The notes: a model not told the origin generated them from the sequence alone. A DNA stretch of 64,000 bases from Bacillus niameyensis (GCF_001375535.1 NZ_LN831197.1:4180660-4244659); one strand, 5' to 3'. Positions 17,080-26,423 are shown, numbered from the stretch's first letter. Numbers and translations: made by a program.

Positions 17080-17961
17080 ATGAAAGAGCTAAAGTTTATA
17101 AAAGATTATCGTGACCATGCCTCACTTAGGAAAAGCTTTTTCGAGCTCGCAAACAGTGTGTTTGGGATTGATTTCAAAAAATGGTATGAAAGTGGTTTTT
17201 GGGGAGGGAGTTACATTCCTTTTTCATATGTGGATGAAGGTAGAGTAGTTGCGAATGTCTCGTTGAATGTTCTTGATTTACTAGTTGATGGCAAGCAACA
17301 TACCGCATTACAAATTGGAACAGTAATGACCGAACCTCATTACCGAAACAGGGGGCTTTCCAAAAGCTTACTGAATCGAGTTTTAGAAGAATATAAGAAT
17401 AAGTGTGATTTTATCTATCTTTTTGCCAATCAAAGCGTTTTAGACTTTTATCCGAAATTTGGATTTAATAAAGTAGAGGAATTTCAATATACTACGGATT
17501 TCTCGTCTGATCAGAAAGTAAAAAATAAACTTTATAAGCTGGATAGTGAAAAAATCGCAGACCTTCATTTTATTTATGAATTTGCCAAAGAAAGAGTTCC
17601 TGTCTCTCAGCGGTTTGCAACACTGAATTCACAAGGTATTTTCATGTATTATTGCCTAAATGTTTTTTGTGATAATCTTTATTACCTTGATTCTGAAGAT
17701 GCTATTGTGATTTTCAATAAAGCTGAAAACCAAATTGATATTTTTGACATAATCAGCAAAAACGAGATGAACATTAATCGGATATTAAATACGATTGTGG
17801 GCAAAGGACGGAAAAAGATTGTTTTTCATTATACTCCAGATTATGAAGGAATGATTTTTGAAAGAAATCCAATTCAGTGTGATGACACGCTATTTGTATT
17901 AACAAATGGAAATTATATTTTTCCAGAACGTGTAAAGCATCCTATAACCTCAATAGCGTAA
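17080..17961 (+). CDS. GNAT family acetyltransferase with C-terminal extension
   Basis: A 293-aa protein. The first half is a GNAT domain with acetyl-CoA motif TEPHYRNRGLSKSLLNRVL near residue 87 and VLDFYPKFGFNKVEEF after it. The second half (about residues 155-293) is a further alpha/beta domain like that in Eis-type acetyltransferases. ACAAGGAG precedes the ATG. Substrate not evident. Confidence 0.84.
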   Translation: MKELKFIKDYRDHASLRKSFFELANSVFGIDFKKWYESGFWGGSYIPFSYVDEGRVVANVSLNVLDLLVDGKQHTALQIGTVMTEPHYRNRGLSKSLLNRVLEEYKNKCDFIYLFANQSVLDFYPKFGFNKVEEFQYTTDFSSDQKVKNKLYKLDSEKIADLHFIYEFAKERVPVSQRFATLNSQGIFMYYCLNVFCDNLYYLDSEDAIVIFNKAENQIDIFDIISKNEMNINRILNTIVGKGRKKIVFHYTPDYEGMIFERNPIQCDDTLFVLTNGNYIFPERVKHPITSIA

Positions 17962-18386
17962 AGTCCCAACGAATGAATGCTTTCCACCAATTTATGGACC
18001 CCCATCGAAAAGTCAGATGAAATAGTAAATAAGAATGGGTGATCATTCTGGCTATGGAGGAATCAAATGCAAAAGTAGAATAAATCCTGAATTCTTACCA
18101 TATTTAAAAGGGAAAAATATAAATTCTGTTTATGGAGAGTTAATTTATTACTTGCAATTTAGAAATACAAGGTCTGAGCGGATACATAATGTACGAATAT
18201 ATAATTGAGAAAGTTACTTTTCCAAAAACTAAAAAAAGTTTCTGAATGAATTTTTTAGATGAATTGCCCTTGTCCATCGTTAAGGGGCGTATGGAGGGAA
18301 AATGGAAATGTTGAATTAGCTCACATGGTGCTTTTTTCTGATTATGATAATATAAGCTTAAGAATAAGTCGAAAGGAATGATTCAG
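17962..18386. other. Decayed intergenic stretch of 425 bp
   Basis: No intact gene. An ATG-initiated frame of 57 codons runs 18035-18208 (product contains KCKSRINPEFLPYLKGKN) without a ribosome binding site, and short frames follow near 18189 and 18248. They look like fragments of lost genes. The last 20 bp hold the AAAGGA binding site of the next gene. Confidence 0.5.
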
Positions 18387-18956
18387 ATGGCCATTCCAAA
18401 TGAAAAAAGGAAATATTCATATGCTGATTATCTAATGTGGGAAGAGGGTGAAAGGATTGAGTTAATTAATGGGGAAATTTTCAATATGTCACCAGCACCT
18501 TCAGTAAGACATCAAAAGATTCTTGGGGAGTTATTCACAGCATTTTCCAACTTTTTGCGTGGAAAGGAATGCGAGGTGTTTTTTGCACCGTTCGATGTAC
18601 GATTAAAAGTTGAAGATAAACAAGATACGGAAATACAAAATGTTGTCCAACCTGATTTGTTGGTTATATGTGATCAAAATAAGCTTGATGACAAAGGATG
18701 TAATGGCGCACCGGACTTGATCATTGAAATCCTCTCGCCTTCATCTGTGAAGTTGGATCGCTGGATAAAATATCAACTTTACGAAGAAGTGGGGGTAAAG
18801 GAGTACTGGATTGTTGACCCAACAAACGAATCTGTTGAAATTCATCTTTTAATTGATGGAAACTATAAATTTCAGGGAGTCTTTACTAAAGAGGATGCGA
18901 TTTCCGTTCATGTTTTATCTGGATTAGAATTAGATTTGAATCAAATATTTGTATAA
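18387..18956 (+). CDS. Uma2 family (DUF820) restriction-endonuclease-fold protein
   Basis: A 189-aa protein of the PD-(D/E)xK superfamily. YSYADYLMWEEGERIELINGEIF begins the family core; VQPDLLVICD, APDLIIEILSPSS and the later KEYWIVDP supply the nuclease-like acidic and lysine positions. ATG 18387 is chosen over ATG 18378 because AAAGGA lies 9 nt before it. Uma2 proteins are numerous in cyanobacteria and patchy in Bacilli; their activity is not established. Flanked on both sides by decayed sequence, it looks like an acquired gene. Confidence 0.85.
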   Translation: MAIPNEKRKYSYADYLMWEEGERIELINGEIFNMSPAPSVRHQKILGELFTAFSNFLRGKECEVFFAPFDVRLKVEDKQDTEIQNVVQPDLLVICDQNKLDDKGCNGAPDLIIEILSPSSVKLDRWIKYQLYEEVGVKEYWIVDPTNESVEIHLLIDGNYKFQGVFTKEDAISVHVLSGLELDLNQIFV

Positions 18957-19243
18957 AGATTTGTATAAAGAAAACCTGATACTTTAGAACACGAATAATG
19001 GAAGGGGTTTCATGCATGCGCTACTGTTCAATGCGCCATGCATACGGCGGAAATTGAGGATATAAGAAGAGATCTATATGAATTTAATTATCGATATCTT
19101 AAATGAAAATGTTGACACTGAAGGCAATTGGGAATTACTTCATTAGCAGTTTTTGGTTACTATGCCCGTAATGAACAGTGTCAAGATGGTGATTGCACGA
19201 TAAGTGAACTAGTTCTAAGAAATTACTGATTGGTGGGTATTTT
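18957..19243. other. Decayed stretch between Uma2 and GNAT genes
   Basis: Short open fragments are visible (one encodes TAEIEDIRRDLYEFNYRYLK and stops near 19117, another ENVDTEGNWELL near 19105-19140) in different frames. This suggests a frameshifted remnant, but I could not identify the parent. Confidence 0.4.
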
Positions 19244-19786
19244 ATGAAGTTTTCAAGTGGGGAATTATGGTTATCAAAGGTGTCGCTTAGTGATTTGGAT
19301 TTTATTTGTAGGATAGAATGTGATGAAAGCTTATGGAGCTATGAGGAGTCTATCGAGTCTGATATTGATGTTGTATATAAAAAGTATATTGAAAGAATTG
19401 ACGAAGATAGAAAAGGACAAAATTATGATTTTATAGTGTCTTTAGTTGATGAAATAGGTAGGAAGCCCATTGGCATAGCTCAAATATGGAGTTATGTTGA
19501 TTTTCGAAAAAGCTGGGAAATTGGGTATGCAATACTCCCTGAATTTTCAGGACAAGGATATGGAAGTCAAGCGGCGAATCTCTTATTAAAATTTGCCTTT
19601 GAAAAATTAAGTGCCCATAAAGTGGTAGGTATGTGCAATTCGCAAAATGTACGGTCAGCAGCCTTAATGGAACGCCTTGGGATGACAAGGGAAGCTATTT
19701 TAAAAGAAGAACTCTATTGGCAAAACCAATGGACTGATCAATATTATTACTCTATTTTAGAAAAAGAGTATTTTAGTAAACGATAG
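19244..19786 (+). CDS. GNAT family N-acetyltransferase (RimJ/RimL type)
   Basis: A 180-aa GNAT protein. The acetyl-CoA loop is LPEFSGQGYGSQAANLLLKF near residues 97-116, and RSAALMERLGMTREAILKEE is the typical RimJ/RimL motif B. It resembles the 13373 protein in class but is not a close copy. GGTGGG before the ATG serves as binding site. Confidence 0.87.
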   Translation: MKFSSGELWLSKVSLSDLDFICRIECDESLWSYEESIESDIDVVYKKYIERIDEDRKGQNYDFIVSLVDEIGRKPIGIAQIWSYVDFRKSWEIGYAILPEFSGQGYGSQAANLLLKFAFEKLSAHKVVGMCNSQNVRSAALMERLGMTREAILKEELYWQNQWTDQYYYSILEKEYFSKR

Positions 19787-19870
19787 TTCAACAGGGATTG
19801 ACATTTCACGAAGGGAATGGGCCTTTTTACTTTTAGAGTACGTAAATAGCGTTAAAAAAGGAGATCGAAA

Positions 19871-20224
19871 ATGGGAAAAGTTATTGGATTCGAATTAAGT
19901 AGTCAGGAACCAGAAAAAGCAGCTGCCTTTTATTCTAATGTATTTGGGTGGAAGATTTCTGAGCCGAAATGGGATTATTGGGCAGTCTCCACTGAAATAG
20001 ATTCGGAGAGAGGTGGGATGAACGGCGGAATAAGTAAAGGGCCTCACGATTACCCGCATGGAACGAGAATCCAAATTGAAGTGGATTCCATTGATGATTC
20101 TATTTCTAGAGCAAAAGAACATGGGGCGATGATCGTTCGAGAGAAGATGGAGTTTGATGAATTTTATCTTGCATACCTTGTTGATCCAACAGGAATTGGC
20201 TTTGGACTGATTCAACATAAATAA
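19871..20224 (+). CDS. VOC superfamily protein
   Basis: A 117-aa VOC domain: GFELSSQEPEKAAAFYSNVF at the start and YLAYLVDPTGIGFGLIQ at the end are the two family modules. It belongs to the group often annotated as glyoxalase-like with lyase or hydroxylase activity unknown. AAAAAAGGAG lies before the ATG. The next gene starts ten bases downstream, so the two are probably co-transcribed. Confidence 0.85.
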   Translation: MGKVIGFELSSQEPEKAAAFYSNVFGWKISEPKWDYWAVSTEIDSERGGMNGGISKGPHDYPHGTRIQIEVDSIDDSISRAKEHGAMIVREKMEFDEFYLAYLVDPTGIGFGLIQHK

Positions 20225-20233
20225 GGTGACATT

Positions 20234-20758
20234 ATGAGAAAAGTCGAAGTACATCCATATAATGAAAATTGGCCATCTATGTTTTTAGAAGAGGCTAACA
20301 AACTAAAGCTGCTTTTTGGAGAACTGATTGTGGATATTCACCATATTGGCAGTACGGCCGTATTAGGGTTAAAAGCTAAGCCAATTATTGATATCATGCC
20401 AGTTGTAAAGGATATTCAATTGGTTGATCAATATAACTTAAATATGCAAGCGCTAGGATATGAACCAAAAGGTGAGAATGGCATAAAGGGGAGAAGGTAT
20501 TTTAAAAAAGGTGGAGACGATCGTACTCATCACGTACATATTTACGAGATCGGTAGTTTTGAAATAAAACGGCATCTCGCTTTTCGCGACTTTTTGCGAA
20601 CACATCCGAATATAAAGGAACAATATGGCGATCTAAAAGAACGGTTGGCATACGAGTTTCCCGATGATATCGAATCGTATATTAGGGGGAAGGAAGATCT
20701 TGCCATAGAAATCGAGCGGCAAGCACTAGATTGGTATACAAAATTAGAAATACGATAA
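20234..20758 (+). CDS. GrpB family protein, copy 2
   Basis: A 174-aa GrpB/UPF0157 protein with VDIHHIGSTAVLGLKAKPIIDIMP, HHVHIYEIG and HLAFRDFLRTHP. It is paralogous to the gene at 15405, sharing the core motif order and length but clearly diverged, so a recent local duplication is unlikely. Confidence 0.88.
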   Translation: MRKVEVHPYNENWPSMFLEEANKLKLLFGELIVDIHHIGSTAVLGLKAKPIIDIMPVVKDIQLVDQYNLNMQALGYEPKGENGIKGRRYFKKGGDDRTHHVHIYEIGSFEIKRHLAFRDFLRTHPNIKEQYGDLKERLAYEFPDDIESYIRGKEDLAIEIERQALDWYTKLEIR

Positions 20759-20828
20759 CTAAGAGGAATATAGGAATTAAAGTCGAATGGTATAAAAACG
20801 TGAATTATAAATATGGGAGGTCGACTTT

Positions 20829-21293
20829 TTGCAAAATAAAGAGCAGTTACTAGATGAATTTTCGGGATTAATCCCTTATGTACAATCAATGAGGGAATTA
20901 GATGAGAAAATGTGGGCCACGCCGATTGCAGAAGGAAAATGGACACCGAAAGATATGATCGCACATATTATGCTTTGGGATAAGTATTTTCTTGAGGAAG
21001 CTATTCAGAGAATAACAAGTCAACAACCTTTGACCGCTAAACATCTTGATTTCGATGAGTTCAACAAAAAAGCGGTAGAATACGCAAAGAACAAAACAGT
21101 ACAGGAAATCATTGGTGAGACAGTCCACTATCGTAACGAACTTCTTCGTCAACTAGAGTCCATTTCCGATGAAGATTTTACAAAAGAACATATTGATGGA
21201 GAGGGCAATCCCTTTTCAGCTTATTACTATTTAATAGGGTTTATACCTCACGATGCCCACCATATCGAGCAATTGAAAGTTTTCTTTTCGTAA
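20829..21293 (+). CDS. DinB/YfiT-like metal-binding four-helix protein
   Basis: A 154-aa four-helix protein (DinB_2 group). WTPKDMIAHIMLWDKYF supplies the first metal-site histidine and HDAHHIEQLK near the C-terminus the others. The start is a TTG with GGGAGG about 9 nt upstream; no in-frame ATG gives a full-length protein. DinB-fold proteins in Bacilli include thiol-S-transferases using bacillithiol, so a thiol-dependent detoxification role is a fair inference only. Confidence 0.82.
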   Translation: MQNKEQLLDEFSGLIPYVQSMRELDEKMWATPIAEGKWTPKDMIAHIMLWDKYFLEEAIQRITSQQPLTAKHLDFDEFNKKAVEYAKNKTVQEIIGETVHYRNELLRQLESISDEDFTKEHIDGEGNPFSAYYYLIGFIPHDAHHIEQLKVFFS

Positions 21294-21325
21294 GTTTTAA
21301 CTCTATTAATAGGAGGTTAAACAAA

Positions 21326-21826
21326 ATGCTCATTACTAAAATCGATGGTCATGCAGAACAGGTTAGCTATCTAATCTGCATGATGAATTACACTAGAAAC
21401 ATTACTCTTAGCAGCGTCGAGGGATTAACCCAACCACAGCTTGATTCATTATTGGACTCAAATAGCAATACGATTGGTGCCCTTTTATTACATATCGCAG
21501 CCATTGAATATGCTTACTTTGTCAATACATTTGAAGAGCGGGAATTAAACGAAGATGAAGAGATTCAATGGGGACCAGCGATTCGATTGGGGGGAGAAGC
21601 AAGAGAAACGATCCGGGGAAATGATTTGAATTATTATATTCAAAAGTTAAATGATGTTAGAAGTAATACACTAAAAAGGTTTAAGGAAGTCGATGACCAG
21701 TGGCTACACACAATCGATGAGTACTATCAAGGCACTCCTATTAATCGTTACTTCAAATGGTTTCATGTATTCGAAGATGAGATTAATCATAGGGGACAAA
21801 TAAACATCATCAAAAAAATGATTTAA
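21326..21826 (+). CDS. DinB family protein, paralogue A
   Basis: A 166-aa DinB-type protein with HIAAIEYAYF and a C-terminal YFKWFHVFEDEINHRGQ segment containing the metal-site histidines. It starts after AGGAGG. It is closely related to the 25208 product: both share the MMNY segment near residue 20, the KWFHVFEDE box and the GNxxxYY/FY helix, indicating duplication. It lies directly upstream of an SDR gene with a 31-bp gap. Confidence 0.85.
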   Translation: MLITKIDGHAEQVSYLICMMNYTRNITLSSVEGLTQPQLDSLLDSNSNTIGALLLHIAAIEYAYFVNTFEERELNEDEEIQWGPAIRLGGEARETIRGNDLNYYIQKLNDVRSNTLKRFKEVDDQWLHTIDEYYQGTPINRYFKWFHVFEDEINHRGQINIIKKMI

Positions 21827-21857
21827 AGTTATAAAAGAGAAGAACTGAGGGATTTTT

Positions 21858-22601
21858 ATGTATGAAGATTTAAAAGGAAAAGTGGTATTTATTACAGGTG
21901 CTGGATCGGGAATTGGTAAATCGACAGCATTGTCTTTTGCTCAGCAAGGCGCCAATATTTTTGTAGTTGATATAAATGAGACAGAAGGTAAAAGGACTAA
22001 AGAACAGTGCGAGGCTTTGGGAGTAGAAAGTGCCTTTATAAAGGCTGATGTAAGTTCAGGATCGGAAGTAGAAGAAGCAGTGCGTACTTGTCTCCATATA
22101 TTTCACCGAATTGATATAGGTGTTAATAACGCAGGCATATGCATCGGCGGATTAACGGCAAAGAGCAGTGAAGAGGATTTTGATAAAATTATAAGTGTAA
22201 ATTTAAAGGGTACTTGGTTATGTATGAAACATCAAATACAAGCAATGACTCTGCAAGGTGGTGGAGTTATTACTAACACTTCGTCAATTGCTGGGCTAAT
22301 TGGTCTTAAACATCATGCTGCATATGGTGCTAGCAAACATGGCATTATTGGTCTAACAAAGACTGCAGCAGTGGAGTATGCTTCTAAAGGAATACGCGTT
22401 AATGCCGTTTGTCCAGGCACAATACATACGGATTGGGTTGGCAGGGTCACAGCAAAGTTAAATAAAGCACATCCAATCGGGAGAATTGGGATGCCTGAAG
22501 AGGTAGCTGAAGCAATTGTTTGGTTAAGTTCAGAGAAGTCGTCATTTGTAACAGGTCAATCACTCGTTGTTGATGGTGGCAGGATTAGTGGTGAAAACTA
22601 A
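21858..22601 (+). CDS. Short-chain dehydrogenase/reductase
   Basis: A 247-aa classical SDR. It has the nucleotide-binding TGAGSGIGKS near residue 13, an aspartate in VVDINE after beta-2 that favours NAD over NADP, NNAGICIG, the serine in TNTSSIAG and YGASK for catalysis, and VTGQSLVVDGG at the end. The substrate is unknown. GAGGG lies before the ATG. Confidence 0.9.
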   Translation: MYEDLKGKVVFITGAGSGIGKSTALSFAQQGANIFVVDINETEGKRTKEQCEALGVESAFIKADVSSGSEVEEAVRTCLHIFHRIDIGVNNAGICIGGLTAKSSEEDFDKIISVNLKGTWLCMKHQIQAMTLQGGGVITNTSSIAGLIGLKHHAAYGASKHGIIGLTKTAAVEYASKGIRVNAVCPGTIHTDWVGRVTAKLNKAHPIGRIGMPEEVAEAIVWLSSEKSSFVTGQSLVVDGGRISGEN

Positions 22602-22703
22602 TTGATTAATAAAAAGGCTGTAGAATATGTGAAATGCAAAAGTAAGTAGGTTATATTGCCGAATTATAAATAAATGCAATTTAGGTGGAGAGGGGTGTAA
22701 ATT

Positions 22704-24182
22704 TTGAAATTAAAAGAGATTGCCGACCTTTTTATCGTTAAGAGAACAGTAGGAAATTTGGACATCGACATTACAGGACTGCAAATGGATTCAAGAAAAG
22801 TAGAAAAAGGCAATTTGTTTATTTGTGTACCAGCAATCGAAGGATTTCTTCAAGACCGGCACCTTTTTGCAAACGATGCCATTCAGAATGGCGCAGTAGC
22901 CCTAGTGCTTGAAAGGGATATGGATGTTGATGTTCCAAAGATATTTGTGAAAGATGCAAGACATGCGATGGCTGTGATTGCTGCCCATTTTTACCATTAT
23001 CCATCACAGGAAATGAATCTAATCGCAATTACCGGGACAAATGGAAAAACGACGACCTCTTTTATTATTGAAAAGATACTATCAGACTATGGATTGAAAA
23101 CAGGTCTGATGGGCAATAACGGTGTTAAAATGAACGGAACGATGCATCCTACTGATATTAACACACAGGAATCTCCTATTTTACAACGCAACCTTCGGAG
23201 AATGAGAGATGAACATATTCGTCATTGCGTGATGGAGGTTTCCTCTCAAGGAATAGATACGAAACGAGTGTTAGGATGTCATTTTAAAACAGCTATTTTT
23301 ACTAATTTAACTCAAGATCACTTAGACTATCATGGGACTTTTGAAGAATATAGAAATACAAAGGGTCGTTTATTCTCAAGTTTGGGAAACTCTTATTCAC
23401 CAAAGGAAAGAAAGTATGCTGTTCTAAATGCAGATGACCCAAGTAGTGAATACTTTCGTAAAGTATCAACGGCGGAAGTGGTCACATACGGAATCAACAA
23501 TACCGCGGATGTCACTGCAAAAAATATTAGTATGACTTCAAAAGGGATTCAGTTTTTATTATCTACTTTTGAAGGTGAAATCCAAATGGATCTTCAATTA
23601 GTCGGTCGATTCAATATTTATAATGCTTTGGCAGGGATAACTGCTGCTTTACTTGAAGGGATTCCTCTTGAAAATATTAAAAACAGTTTATCAGAATTAA
23701 AAAGTGTTGATGGTAGGATGGAAATAGTCGATGAAGATCAGGAATTCCTTGTTTTAGTAGACTATGCCCATACACCAGATGCTTTAGAAAATGCTTTGAA
23801 AACAATTAAAGAATTTGCAACTGGCAACGTAATAACTGTTTTTGGTTGTGGCGGGGATCGCGATACTGCGAAACGTCCCATTATGGGGGAATTAGCTAGT
23901 CAATATAGTGATTTTATTGTTGTTACATCTGATAATCCGCGCTCTGAAGATCCTATAAAAATATTGCAAGATATTGAAATGGGAATAAAGAAAGCTGATT
24001 TTTCACAGTATGAACTAGTGGTGGATCGTGAAGAAGCGATACATAAAGCAATCAAACTAGCAAATCATAAAGATATTGTGCTTATTGCAGGCAAAGGGCA
24101 TGAGACCTATCAAGTTTTAAAGGATCAGACTGTTCCATTTGATGATAAAGTGATAGCGAGAGAGGCCATAACTCAAAAGTAA
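22704..24182 (+). CDS. MurE-like UDP-MurNAc-tripeptide ligase paralogue
   Basis: A 492-aa Mur ligase. An N-terminal UDP-substrate domain (DSRKVEKGNLF) is followed by the ATP-binding P-loop GTNGKTTT (111-118), VMEVSSQGI (177-185), TNLTQDHLDYHG, the lysine in NTKGRLF, VDYAHTPDAL and the diaminopimelate-recognition motif DNPR (410-413). It lies outside any dcw cluster, so it is probably a second copy. The usual MurE segment EVSSHAL reads EVSSQGI here, so its substrate may differ from the canonical UDP-MurNAc-dipeptide. The start is TTG 22704 after GAGGGGTG. Confidence 0.87.
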   Translation: MKLKEIADLFIVKRTVGNLDIDITGLQMDSRKVEKGNLFICVPAIEGFLQDRHLFANDAIQNGAVALVLERDMDVDVPKIFVKDARHAMAVIAAHFYHYPSQEMNLIAITGTNGKTTTSFIIEKILSDYGLKTGLMGNNGVKMNGTMHPTDINTQESPILQRNLRRMRDEHIRHCVMEVSSQGIDTKRVLGCHFKTAIFTNLTQDHLDYHGTFEEYRNTKGRLFSSLGNSYSPKERKYAVLNADDPSSEYFRKVSTAEVVTYGINNTADVTAKNISMTSKGIQFLLSTFEGEIQMDLQLVGRFNIYNALAGITAALLEGIPLENIKNSLSELKSVDGRMEIVDEDQEFLVLVDYAHTPDALENALKTIKEFATGNVITVFGCGGDRDTAKRPIMGELASQYSDFIVVTSDNPRSEDPIKILQDIEMGIKKADFSQYELVVDREEAIHKAIKLANHKDIVLIAGKGHETYQVLKDQTVPFDDKVIAREAITQK

Positions 24183-24248
24183 GTTTGGGATTAGCCGAAT
24201 AGTGAAAATGTTGTATATAGGTATAAGGACGAAAGGAGATTAGTAAAA

Positions 24249-25115
24249 ATGGAACATTCAGATCGCGGGTTAGAAATAATAAAAGAACTGAAAGAAACCG
24301 TAGTCCCTGAAGGAATGCTGGCTGTTTGGTTTTTAGGTCAAAATAGTATTCTATTAAAAGCAGATAATAAAATTGTTTGCTTAGACCCTTATTTAGATCC
24401 AGCACCTTATCGAGCATTTCAACCTCCTTTTCAAGCTGAAATGCTATCTAATATAGATTATGTGTGTATTTCCCATGATCATATTGACCATTTAGATCCA
24501 TATGCAGTCGAGGCGATCGCTAAAGTCAACAGCCAAACTACGTTTATCGCACCGGCCTATTGTCATGAACGTTTGCAAGAATGCGGTGTTCACCAAGATC
24601 GTATCATCCATGCGGATACGACTCGAGAAAGGTGCATTGCCGGCGTCAAGATAAAGGCAATACCAGCTGCGCATGAAGAATTTGAGTATTCTTCTGATTA
24701 TGGTCATCGATTTGTTGGATACATTTTAGAGATGAATGGAGTAAAAGTTTATTTCGCGGGGGATACGGTTGTTTATCCAGGATTAGTAGAATTGCTAAAA
24801 AAGGAAGCGATTGATTTAGCGTTCCTTCCTATCAATGGTAGAGATTTTTTTCGGAATCAACGAAATATTGTAGGGAATATGGATGTACGAGAAGCCGCAG
24901 AGCTAGCAGTTAAAGCTGGTGTCGATACAGTAATACCTTTGCATTATGACATGTTTCCTGGAAATTCTGAAAAACCGGGTAGAATGATTGATTATTTGTA
25001 TGAACATTACCCGATGCAAAAATGTCATGTATGCTCACGCTTTGAAAGGTTTATTTATGTTTCTCCAGGAGCTTTGAAAAATAATGGGGATAGCCGAACA
25101 CATTTAATTGAATGA
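24249..25115 (+). CDS. MBL-fold metal-dependent hydrolase, UlaG-like
   Basis: A 288-aa metallo-beta-lactamase-fold protein resembling UlaG lactonase. The metal-binding motif SHDHIDHLDP (HxHxDH) is near residue 78, AAHEEF near 141, FAGDTVVYPG near 171 and IPLHYDMFPG near 236. UlaG opens L-ascorbate-6-phosphate, but no ascorbate-transport genes are near; adjacency to the MurE-like ligase (66-bp gap) is the only functional hint. AAAGGAG precedes the start. Confidence 0.85.
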   Translation: MEHSDRGLEIIKELKETVVPEGMLAVWFLGQNSILLKADNKIVCLDPYLDPAPYRAFQPPFQAEMLSNIDYVCISHDHIDHLDPYAVEAIAKVNSQTTFIAPAYCHERLQECGVHQDRIIHADTTRERCIAGVKIKAIPAAHEEFEYSSDYGHRFVGYILEMNGVKVYFAGDTVVYPGLVELLKKEAIDLAFLPINGRDFFRNQRNIVGNMDVREAAELAVKAGVDTVIPLHYDMFPGNSEKPGRMIDYLYEHYPMQKCHVCSRFERFIYVSPGALKNNGDSRTHLIE

Positions 25116-25207
25116 TAAAGCGATAGCACGGCATAGTTGAAAAAAGTCTCATTAAAACAACTAGCGGTTAAAAAGGTCTGAGCAACTTAATCTAAGTAGG
25201 TGAAATT

Positions 25208-25756
25208 ATGGAAGTAGATTTGAAAACATTATTTTTAATTGATCAAAAGAGTGACTTAAGCATAGAGTTTAGTAAGTTAGTTTCAATGATGAATTATATG
25301 AGGGTAATGACTCTTGAAGAGGTAAAAAATCTATCAAAGGAAGAACTGGATTTTCTTCATGATGAGGATGCCAACTCAATTGGAATGTTACTGGCTCATA
25401 TGGTGGCAGTAGAAAAAGCGTATCAGATTGAAACTTTTCACAATCGTGAAGTGACAGATGAAGAAATTGTCAAATTAAATCCAGCTTTAGAATTAGGCGA
25501 TAAAGCACGAGAACAAATTCAGGGAAATACAATCGAGTTTTACATGAGTGCTTTAGCGAAGACTCGGAATGAAACGATTGAAACGTTTAAAACACTTCCG
25601 GACGGATGGTTATTTCAGCAAACACCTTTCTGGTTTGATCAACCAGCAAACAATTATTTTAAATGGTTTCATGTGTTCGAAGATGAATTAAATCATAGAG
25701 GCCAAATTAGAATTATCAAAAAAATGATGGTGAAGAAGTTAAGAGGAGAGAAGTAA
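25208..25756 (+). CDS. DinB family protein, paralogue B
   Basis: A 182-aa DinB-fold protein with HMVAVEKAYQ and YFKWFHVFEDELNHRGQIRIIKK-type metal-site helices. It is the clear paralogue of 21326, separated from it by the SDR, MurE-like and MBL-fold genes. This suggests that the block between was inserted after duplication or that the two act with it. Confidence 0.85.
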   Translation: MEVDLKTLFLIDQKSDLSIEFSKLVSMMNYMRVMTLEEVKNLSKEELDFLHDEDANSIGMLLAHMVAVEKAYQIETFHNREVTDEEIVKLNPALELGDKAREQIQGNTIEFYMSALAKTRNETIETFKTLPDGWLFQQTPFWFDQPANNYFKWFHVFEDELNHRGQIRIIKKMMVKKLRGEK

Positions 25757-25811
25757 GACATGGTCATATTGGCGATGTCTTATTAATCATTACAGAAAGG
25801 GAGTTGAGAAA

Positions 25812-26423
25812 ATGGAGCTGATTTGTGAGTCAAACAATTTAGATGATTATTTACTTGAGCTGAATGAAGTTAATTTTTCTGATCATGTAATAAGCAAAAA
25901 AGCGAACGAACTTTTCAATCATAAACAAACAGACGTTGAAAAAGCTAAAATCGCATTTGAATTTGTTCGTGATGAAATTTCTCATTCATGGGATATTAAA
26001 GGGAATCGTGTCACTTGCAAGGCATCGGATGTATTAATGCATAGAGAGGGTATCTGTTATGCAAAATCACATTTACTGGCAGCTCTTTTGCGCTCCCAAG
26101 GAATACCAACAGGCTTTTGTTATCAACGTCTAATGTTATTCGATACTCCGGAACAAGGGTATTGTATCCATGGTTTAAATGCGGTCTTCTTTCAATCACT
26201 TAACAAATGGATAAGGGTAGATGCCCGTGGGAATAAGGACGGAATTGATGCTCAATTTTCAATTGACGAAGAGAAATTAGCTTTTCCCATTAATCGCGAT
26301 CTTGGTGAAATGGACTATCCTCTTATTTATGCATATCCTCATCCGAAAATTGTAGCTGTATTAGAGGGATATACTAATGTGTTAGAAATGTATGAAGATC
26401 ATTTGCCGGAGAGTTTATGTTAA
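25812..26423 (+). CDS. Transglutaminase-like cysteine protein
   Basis: A 203-aa transglutaminase-fold protein. A catalytic triad is visible: Cys in HREGICYAKSHLLAALLR, His in YCIHGLNAVFF and Asp in WIRVDARGN. The N-terminal helices KAKIAFEFVRDEISHS are typical of the bacterial superfamily, whose members are often peptidases or amide-bond enzymes. No signal peptide, so cytoplasmic. AAAGGGAG lies before the ATG. Confidence 0.85.
   Translation: MELICESNNLDDYLLELNEVNFSDHVISKKANELFNHKQTDVEKAKIAFEFVRDEISHSWDIKGNRVTCKASDVLMHREGICYAKSHLLAALLRSQGIPTGFCYQRLMLFDTPEQGYCIHGLNAVFFQSLNKWIRVDARGNKDGIDAQFSIDEEKLAFPINRDLGEMDYPLIYAYPHPKIVAVLEGYTNVLEMYEDHLPESLC

Noticed and set aside
18035-18208. 57-codon frame in the decayed spacer
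   Set aside because: No ribosome binding site and no family recognised; kept only as a note on the spacer.
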